Shown one piece after another: positions 59,311 to 64,000 of a DNA stretch of 64,000 nucleotides. Source of the stretch: Pezicula radicicola (Eukaryota; Ascomycota; Leotiomycetes; Helotiales; Dermateaceae); the NCBI GenBank assembly GCA_003008705.1, contig PDUO01000042.1, forward strand, positions 312,057-376,056. Direction: 5' to 3'. Under the pieces are notes generated by a model. That model did not search any database. It had not been told where the DNA came from and saw only the letters and a program-made list of their open reading frames with translations. Position 1 is the stretch's first letter. Each line of letters begins with the position of its first letter. The position numbers and the translations under genes are program-made.

Positions 59311-60049
59311 ATGGTATGGCCCTTCTTTGCTCATTTCTACCCGCTGTCTTCAAGTATCTGCGCTGACTCTTCTCCAGTCGCAATCATTGCGGCCGTACCT
59401 ACAATGCGTGCGCTCCTCCTTAACCTCCGCACTCTGTCTTTCGAACTTCGCATCACAAACCTCCGAACGACACAATGTCCCCGAGATCGAAGCGCAAACT
59501 TCTCCTGAAGTTCTGCTGAATCCCTTGACGGTCGCTAGAAATGAGAACGAGCGAGTCTTGATTGAGCCCAGCATAAACAGTGTCCGAATTAGCATCAAGA
59601 TTAAGCAGGCAGACGAGATCGAACATATCCTTGTGCACAAGTTTACTCGATTCCTCACCCAAAGAGCAGAAGCGTTCTTCATTCTGAGAAGAAAGCCCGT
59701 CAAAGTACGTCAGAAAACATGTGAGAGACGTAACTAATGCTAACCGGAAAAGGGATACGACATCTCTTTCCTGATTACGAACTTCCACACCGAGGAGATG
59801 TTGAAGCACAAGCTGGTGGATTTTATCATCCAATTCATGGAGGAGGTTGATAAGGAGATTTCAGAAATGAAGCTATTCGTAAGTCTACCTTAGCGGTCCT
59901 ATTCTAGCTGATGAAGAGTTCTGATTAATATGCCAGTTGAACGCACGGGCAAGATTCGTAGCGGAGTCCTTCTTGACACCAGTAAGTGTTCTTGGATTAG
60001 TGACGATGCTTTGACCTACATGCTAATTCGTGTTTTGTAGTTCGATTAA
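59311..60049 (+). CDS. ARC19: Arp2/3 complex subunit 4 (ARPC4/p20)
   Basis: Exons 59311-59313, 59378-59704, 59753-59878, 59937-59981 and 60041-60049 give 169 aa, the usual family length. The first coding exon is just ATG and the last is TTC GAT TAA. ARPC4 with ARPC2 forms the core of the Arp2/3 complex, which nucleates branched actin at endocytic sites. The protein is strongly conserved: [69 protein letters not shown] and [17 protein letters not shown]. The yeast name ARC19 is used for the orthologue. The start choice rests on the GTATGG donor right after ATG, which joins to SQSLRP. Confidence 0.93.
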
Positions 60050-61147
60050 GCATGTATTTATCTCGATGTTGGCCTGGGGCTCTCATATCTGCACAAAGCG
60101 GCGTTCCGGTGAATACAGAATAAAATTCATGATCTCTTCAACGAATGATGACCTGGTGGAAATCGTTACCTTTTTTGCGATTTCAAAGTGCGAAGAATGG
60201 ATGAGGTCTCATATAACAGCTGCGCAGGCTATATCTGTGGCAGCAGTTCTGAACCTGTCTATAATCAGGGCTCAGCTCCTTGACCTCCTAGGTGGTAAGA
60301 TGTGAGAAGTTTGTGAATTGAAAAGGCAATGCCATTTTGTACCCAAGAATGACCTACATCTGCTTTTCACATTGGAGGACCTGATTCTACTTGAGTTCTT
60401 ATGATGTGTGAAACCACCCCTCACCTTTGGCCTGGGCTTGTGCACATGCAAGGAGCCTCTCAAGATATACTCAAAAACGAAGAGGTTCACCGTTATTAAT
60501 GAACCTGTCCTTGGAGTAAGTAAAAAAAAAAGGTGGTGAATCTTTACTATCTCAAGCCCCTTTTCAGTGAGAAAACGACTTTGTGAATGAAATCATACCT
60601 AGAGCAATGTGCAAATTGAGTACGACTGCCAAGTAGCTCTTTCTCCGATCCCGGGGGGTTTGGGAATATCAATTTAGTGGATGATCTAATTAATAGTTTG
60701 TGCTTACGACTTGTCGCTAGCATGTTGTCTTCATTGTAAGGTCTTGTTAATACTAGCTATCTCTTTACCGCTAAGGTGGTGCGACTTTCCAGTTGTATCA
60801 TCTTAATAACCAAGGCATTACTTAAACTTATTCCTTAACACTGAATCCCGTCCATGGCAAGCTGCACGCCTTCAGATTACTGGACTTATTTGTAAGTGTG
60901 CCAAGGCTTGCCACGTTAAGCGACAGAACGAAGATATCTAATCATTCAGACAACGCAGGTATCATTTCTTGATTACTGAATCCAAGTTCGGATAATCACA
61001 TCTAATCATTCAGACTGCATATTAAGGTCTGATTAGAAATGCCAATGGACTTGTATTGTATAAAGAGCTTTGAAAGATCCGGTTTCCTTCTCAGTCACAA
61101 ACAAAATTCGCATCCAATCCAGATTCCAGCATCTATATACATACAGT
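60050..61147. other. Intergenic
   Basis: This is 3' flank of ARPC4 and promoter of the NmrA-like gene. Two copies of ATCTAATCATTCAGAC occur at about 60936 and 61000. No gene is supported. Confidence 0.4.
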
Positions 61148-62294
61148 ATGGCTGAAAGAAAGAACGTTCTTGTTATTGGTGGAGCTGGTGCTCAAGGCTT
61201 ACCGATTGTTAAAGGTACATTCTTGCTCATCAGGGTTCACTTCCTTCCATATATTGCATTGCCAAGTAGCCCTCTTGAGTTGCTAGTATTGCATCTGGCA
61301 GAACTCAATACTGACTGTGTCTTTAGAATTGTCTAAGGATGGTAACTATGATGTCCGCGTCTACACTCGCAGCGTCAAATCAGCCAACGCCCAGCTCATC
61401 TCCAAGCTCCCTAACGTAACCCTTACCCTTGGTTCCACCACCTCAGAGCCTGACCTCCGACGCGCCCTAAAAGGCATCACACACGCCTACGTAAACCTCA
61501 ACAGCTTCGCCATCGGTCAAAAAGCTGAGACTTATTGGGGTATCCGGATTTTCGAATTATGCGTTGAAAGTGGTGTTAAACACTTTCTCTGGTCAGCCCT
61601 TGACTATACGCTCAGAAACTCCGGGTATGATGAGAATATGCGTTGTGGTCATTATGAAGGAAAAGCCAGAGTTACCGAGTGGATGAGAAGCCAACCGTTA
61701 AGCCCGATGATGTGGAGTGTTTTGACTACTGGCCCATACATGGAGATGTTGAGTGAAGGACACCTTCCCTTGAAAGATGCCGATGGAACTTATGTTTTCC
61801 GTGCACCTTTGAATGATGGCGCAGTCCCATACATTCATCTTGATGATCTAGCTCGCTACGCGAAATGGATCTTTGATACTCCCAAGGAATCTGCTGGCTT
61901 TGATCTCAAGATCGCTACTCAACATGTTCATTACAAAGAGCTTGCTAAGGCTTTCACTGCTGTTACAGGAAACCCTGCTCGTTACGACAACATTAGTCTT
62001 GATGCTTGGTTTGATGGGGGTATCAGAATGCCGGCTGAACATAGACTTGGAGCGGAATACGAGGGCAATGATGATGATACGCTCATGACTGTTCGAGAGA
62101 ACTTCTCAGCTTGGTGGAGAATGTATGCAGCTTCTGGTGGGAATAACGGGGTTGTTGTTAGGGATTATGAATTGTTGGATCGGATTTTACCGGATAGGGT
62201 TAAGAGTGTTAAGGAGTGGATGGAGAGGGTGGCATATAATGCTGAGGTGAAGCCGTTGTTGAACAAGGGTGGAAAGCTAGAAGGCGCGAACTGA
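61148..62294 (+). CDS. NmrA-like NAD(P)-binding protein
   Basis: Exons 61148-61214 and 61327-62294 give 344 aa. The atypical short-chain dehydrogenase fold begins MAERKNVLVIGGAGAQGLPIV, with the GGxGxQG dinucleotide loop at residues 11-17. It continues with VRVYTRS, SALDYTLRNSGYDENMRCGHYEGKA, and a substrate-domain stretch with AVPYIHLDDLARYAKWIFD. The canonical YxxxK catalytic pair is not evident, as in NmrA regulators that sense NAD(P) redox state rather than catalyse; isoflavone-reductase-like activity remains possible. It is cytosolic or nuclear. The second exon starts at 61327 after TTTAG. Confidence 0.87.
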
Positions 62295-63360
62295 GTTTTA
62301 TAGCTGTAGTTGAATGATTGTATAGCAATTTCAAGAGCATGTAGCTGCAAGTATGGAAGTTTATTTGGCTTATTTGGGACGTATCAACTTTCTTCAAGAA
62401 ACCAACTAGAATTTTTAGAAGGACTCTAAACCGTTTAATTTATTAGAGGATTTGTATATAGGTTAATTAGTTGTTGTAGATAAAGAAATAACGGATTGCC
62501 GCCGCCATCCTATATACCTTATAATAATTCGAGTAACTAGTTTGATTCAAGTGACTGGTTTGATTTGAGTGACTGACTTTATATAAGTAACTCATATATT
62601 ATTCCTTAATTTCGCTCATTTAGTACCCTAATTTCAATTTCATTAATGAGTATATAAAAGTTATTTGAAGATCTTCGGGGGGTGTGTCCCAAATAGACCC
62701 AATAACCATCCATATTATGTGAAACTGCCTAGATACTCTTGAAACCTCCTCCTCCGTTTCTAAACAAGCCTCTTATACTTCACAATTTGATAGTAGTACC
62801 CGTACACAACAACTTATAACAACCGTGATTTCAATATCTACCATAGTTGCGGAGCCTAGTGAATATTCTTCAAGAACGTCAGGACGCTCTAAAAGCTAAA
62901 GGATAATTCTGGGAGCTATAGCACTGTGGACATCTTGCTTTCTTCCTTATGAGTAACACCTAACTTCAATGTCTTGCTCAAACATGCATACAACATATTG
63001 TCGAAGGCGTTCGAATTTCACCTTATTCTCTCCCTAAGATGAGTTTTATGGTTGGGGGTAGATTTGTGGCTTACGTGCCTGCAGCTGTAGTGGTGGCTTG
63101 AACTACGAATAATTTATTTGGCGTGGGGGCTTCTGCAAGCTGTTGCGGCTGTCCTCCCAAATATCTGTCGCATCACCAACTTCCTCAGGGCACGACAACT
63201 TTGGGAACTTCACTCTTAAATTTTCAAGCACCAACAAGTAACACATAGGCTTAATTACGCAGTTCCATCTACGCCGCCTGCAAGGCTTTCTCCTTTGGCT
63301 TGTGAACACCATCGAAATTGGCCGGACAGTAGCTTCGCTCAATTTGAGCCAACAATCAAG
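62295..63360. other. Intergenic with tandem repeat
   Basis: AT-rich. It contains the 18-bp tandem repeat listed separately and the promoter of the HET gene. The - strand frame at 63342-63103 has no features. Confidence 0.4.
62528..62599. repeat. Four imperfect tandem 18-bp units
   Basis: Units start at 62528, 62546, 62564 and 62582. The consensus is TTYRAGTRACTNGTTTGA, with the last unit most diverged. Period 18 is exact. Related AAGTAACT-like words occur in other intergenic regions of the window. Confidence 0.7.
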
Positions 63361-64000
63361 ATGCGCCTCCTAAATGTTACAAACGGTCTCTTAGAAGAGT
63401 TTTCCGGAGCGCGGATTCCAAATTACGCAATCCTCTCACACACTTGGGGCGAAGACGAGGTTACCTTCTCACAGATACAGAATCAAGCTGTGTTTCCGCA
63501 GAGTCTAGCTAAAGCATCATGCAGCAAAATCCAATATGCTTGCAACCAAGCTGTACGAGATGGCTTAAAGTATATATGGATTGATACATGCTGTATCGAC
63601 AAGTCTAGTAGCGCAGAGCTCTCAGAGGCCATCAACTCCATGTTCTGTTGGTACCAACAAGCTAGTATTTGCTACGCCTACCTTGAAGATGTGTCGGTGC
63701 CAGATGACGAGTCCGGCTTTCTTTCAGATGAATGGTTCATGAGACGCTTTCTCTCAAGTAGATGGTTCACGAGAGGCTGGACACTACAGGAGCTTTTGGC
63801 GCCAAAAAAGGTCACCTTCTTTGGAAATGCCTGGGTATCGCTAGGGACGAGGCAAGAGCTTGTGGAACTGATTGCGAAAGCAACAGTTATTGATATGGAA
63901 ACGCTTCTGCATCCCAGTCAACTGTGGAAGACTAGTGTAGCGAGACGGATGTCTTGGATTTCAGCGCGTGTCACGACTAGGATTGAAGACATGGCGTACT
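63361..64000 (+). CDS. HET-domain protein, 5' part (runs off the window)
   Basis: An open frame of 213 codons from ATG 63361 to the window edge has no stop. It shows the HET (heterokaryon incompatibility) domain: MRLLNVTNGLLEEF, IPNYAILSHTWGEDEVTF, YIWIDTCCIDKSSSAELSEA, INSMFCWYQQASICYAYL, and FTRGWTLQELLAPKKVTFF. HET proteins trigger cell death on non-self recognition after hyphal fusion. An extra ten residues precede FTRGW: DEWFMRRFLS looks like a duplicate of SRWFTRGW and matches a 30-bp tandem duplication at 63718-63777. C-terminal partner domains (NACHT, ankyrin or other) would lie outside the window. A small intron before the edge cannot be excluded. Confidence 0.85.
   Translation, partial: MRLLNVTNGLLEEFSGARIPNYAILSHTWGEDEVTFSQIQNQAVFPQSLAKASCSKIQYACNQAVRDGLKYIWIDTCCIDKSSSAELSEAINSMFCWYQQASICYAYLEDVSVPDDESGFLSDEWFMRRFLSSRWFTRGWTLQELLAPKKVTFFGNAWVSLGTRQELVELIAKATVIDMETLLHPSQLWKTSVARRMSWISARVTTRIEDMAY

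Noticed and set aside
60030..60305. 91-codon + strand frame over the last ARPC4 exon
   Set aside because: Out of frame with ARPC4 and without any recognised feature.
63005..63022. GTTCGAATTTC resembling a Pol III B-box
   Set aside because: No pairing acceptor or anticodon arm could be built around it.

Overview
The window looks like nuclear DNA of a filamentous ascomycete (Pezizomycotina). Genes have many short introns (about 50-80 nt, GTAAGT-type donors, CTAAC/CTAAT-like branch sites), and the families are typical of these fungi: Zn2Cys6 regulators, HET, 2EXR, an NmrA-like reductase, EFR3 and F-box/PHD proteins. A Leotiomycete is my guess, not something the sequence proves. Gene models were spliced by hand and checked for reading phase; exon limits are in each entry.

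Left part (1-13.8 kb): the end of an aldo-keto reductase, a bacterial-type (TupA-like) solute-binding protein gene, then a compact four-gene set. This set is a divergent homogentisate-dioxygenase-like gene (-), a cytochrome P450 (+), a second-type NADPH-cytochrome P450 reductase (-) and a Zn2Cys6 regulator (+). The four sit in alternating orientation around two divergent promoters that share a CGGCCGGCA core. I read them as a small oxidative aromatic-metabolism cluster with its own electron donor and regulator.

13.9-25.5 kb: a decayed gene of the fungal N-terminal/ankyrin type, an F-box/PHD-like protein, a TRZ/ATZ-type amidohydrolase, an AT-hook protein and a second Zn2Cys6 regulator. The last has about 8 kb of apparently gene-free DNA upstream.

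33.7-42.0 kb is AT-rich and gene-poor. It holds a RING-finger gene, a broken small-secreted-protein gene, and the most unusual object in the window: a tRNA-Arg(UCG) gene on the minus strand. Its T-arm is split by 52 nt that look like a spliceosomal intron (GT...TACTAAT...AG).

42.0-62.3 kb is mostly housekeeping: a 995-aa C2H2 protein, EFR3, a peroxisomal-type acyl-CoA thioesterase with a presequence-like N-terminus, a methyltransferase ending in SKL, the proteasome deubiquitinase Ubp6, ARPC4 whose first coding exon is only the ATG, and an NmrA-like protein. A 2EXR pseudogene lies among them. The right edge carries the 5' part of a HET-domain gene that runs out of the window.
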